12,367 bases of DNA, from assembly GCA_964476135.1 (NCBI GenBank), contig CAYYYG010000032.1:1-12367 (forward strand), read 5' to 3'. Origin of the DNA: CAYYYG01 sp964476135. GTDB taxonomy: Bacteria; Patescibacteriota; Microgenomatia; UBA1406; GWC2-37-13. Below the pieces are notes generated by a model that worked only from the letters and a program-made list of their open reading frames with translations, made no database searches and was not told the DNA's origin. The number at the start of each line of letters is the position of its first letter. Position 1 is the first letter of the stretch. Below, in pieces: positions 11,639 to 12,367 of this stretch. Both the position numbers and the translations under genes were made by a program.

Positions 11639-12367
11639 TTATAAAACCTCACGCGGATCACTGATAACACCAGTGATTGCTGAGGCAGCGGCCGTTAATG
11701 GTGAGGCAAGCATTGTTCTGGCACCCGGTCCTTGCCTTCCCTCAAAATTTCTATTACTCGTTGAAATACAATATTTTCCGGCCGGTATTTTATCTTCGTT
11801 CATGCCCAGACACGCCGAACATCCAGGACCACGAAGCTCGAATCCGGCAGCTTCAAATATTTTATCAAGCCCCTCCCGGCGTGCCTGCAGCTCAACTTGC
11901 TTTGAACCGGGCACCAAATAAGCAGTTACATGTTCCGCTTTCTTATTTCCTTTGAGAATTGATGCGGCCATACGGAAGTCTTCGATCCGGGAATTGGTGC
12001 AGCTGCCGAAAAAGACATAGTCTATTTTCTGTCCCAGCATTTTTTGGCCCTCGGTTAAACCCATATAATTAAGAGCCTTTTCCAGATTGCGTTTTTCGTG
12101 TTCGTCCGTCAAGTCCGATTTTCTGGGTACCTTTGCAGATACTCCAATTCCCATACCCGGATTGGTGCCATATGTAATCATCGGCTCGATATCGGCAGCA
12201 TCAAATTTTTCTATGCGGTCAAACTTTGCCCCTTCGTCTGTCGGTAGCGTTTTCCAATAGGAAACAGCCTCTTCCCATTCTTTATCTTTGGGCATAAATT
12301 CGCGCCCTTTCATGTAAGTGTAGGTCGTTTCGTCCGGAGCGATCATGCCGCCGCGAGCACCCATTTC
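11639..12367 (-). CDS. leuC: 3-isopropylmalate dehydratase large subunit, C-terminal half (cut by window edge)
   Basis: LeuC is the 4Fe-4S aconitase-family subunit of isopropylmalate isomerase. About 242 codons are visible, from GARGGMIAPDETTY through to the stop; the N-terminal half lies beyond the right edge. The frame is open to the last base, so the first visible Met is not the start. All three cluster cysteines are present, in GSCTNSRIEDF and GPGCSACLGMNEDK, followed by STSNRNFEGRQGPGARTMLASP, the conserved C-terminal signature. The YMKGREFMPKDKEWEEAVSYWKTLPTD stretch is typical of the longer bacterial-type LeuC. The stop lies 2 nt before the leuD ATG, and the leuD ribosome binding site is embedded in the last codons. 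Confidence 0.97.
   Translation of the reverse strand, partial: EMGARGGMIAPDETTYTYMKGREFMPKDKEWEEAVSYWKTLPTDEGAKFDRIEKFDAADIEPMITYGTNPGMGIGVSAKVPRKSDLTDEHEKRNLEKALNYMGLTEGQKMLGQKIDYVFFGSCTNSRIEDFRMAASILKGNKKAEHVTAYLVPGSKQVELQARREGLDKIFEAAGFELRGPGCSACLGMNEDKIPAGKYCISTSNRNFEGRQGPGARTMLASPLTAAASAITGVISDPREVL

Noticed and set aside
1..12367. CRISPR arrays, insertion sequences, attachment sites or a replication origin
   Set aside because: No regularly spaced repeats, transposase or integrase genes, terminal repeats next to the tRNA, or DnaA-box clusters were seen. The tRNA is cut at the edge, so an attachment site at its 3' end cannot be assessed.

Overview
This is an AT-rich, densely packed bacterial chromosome segment that uses the standard genetic code: TGA is the stop codon of lysS, add, guaB and guaA. 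It holds a partial tRNA gene, 13 protein genes (leuC cut by the right edge) and short intergenic gaps of at most about 165 bp. No transposon, phage or CRISPR element is visible. Class I lysyl-tRNA synthetase, a short IMP dehydrogenase without CBS domains, mostly Shine-Dalgarno-less starts and REP-like hairpins would fit a Patescibacteria/CPR-type or similarly streamlined lineage. A leucine pathway would be unusual for many of those, so this placement is an inference and tentative.

Layout. 1-57: tRNA-Glu(CTC), minus strand, cut by the left edge. 62-2215: greA and lysS on the plus strand, behind a near-consensus promoter and a terminator-like leader hairpin. 2208-2783: a GNAT acetyltransferase on the minus strand, divergent from 2840-6508, a tightly overlapping purine operon (add family deaminase, guaB, guaA). 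6516-6764: a small acidic orphan protein with a textbook ribosome binding site, minus strand, divergent from serS (6930-8180). A bidirectional terminator at 8181-8219 closes serS and also the long minus-strand cluster on the right: leuC, leuD, a two-helix membrane protein, a membrane-anchored protein with a duplicated eight-cysteine domain, leuB and a membrane-anchored cupredoxin.

How the genes work together. greA, lysS, serS and tRNA-Glu belong to transcription and translation. GuaB and GuaA convert IMP to XMP to GMP. The overlapping deaminase in front suggests that adenine-derived material is routed to guanine nucleotides, but its substrate pocket and the GuaB flap both depart from the canonical enzymes. 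LeuC, LeuD and LeuB form the isopropylmalate isomerase and dehydrogenase steps of leucine synthesis. Two unrelated envelope proteins sit between leuD and leuB with 1-nt junctions.

The points that most deserve a second look are: the altered Add and GuaB active sites in one operon; the greA leader attenuator; the two divergent TATAAT boxes, each exactly 5 nt before a start codon (leaderless messages); the duplicated eight-cysteine protein inside the leucine operon; and several small palindromes. I see no obvious new defence system or mobile system.
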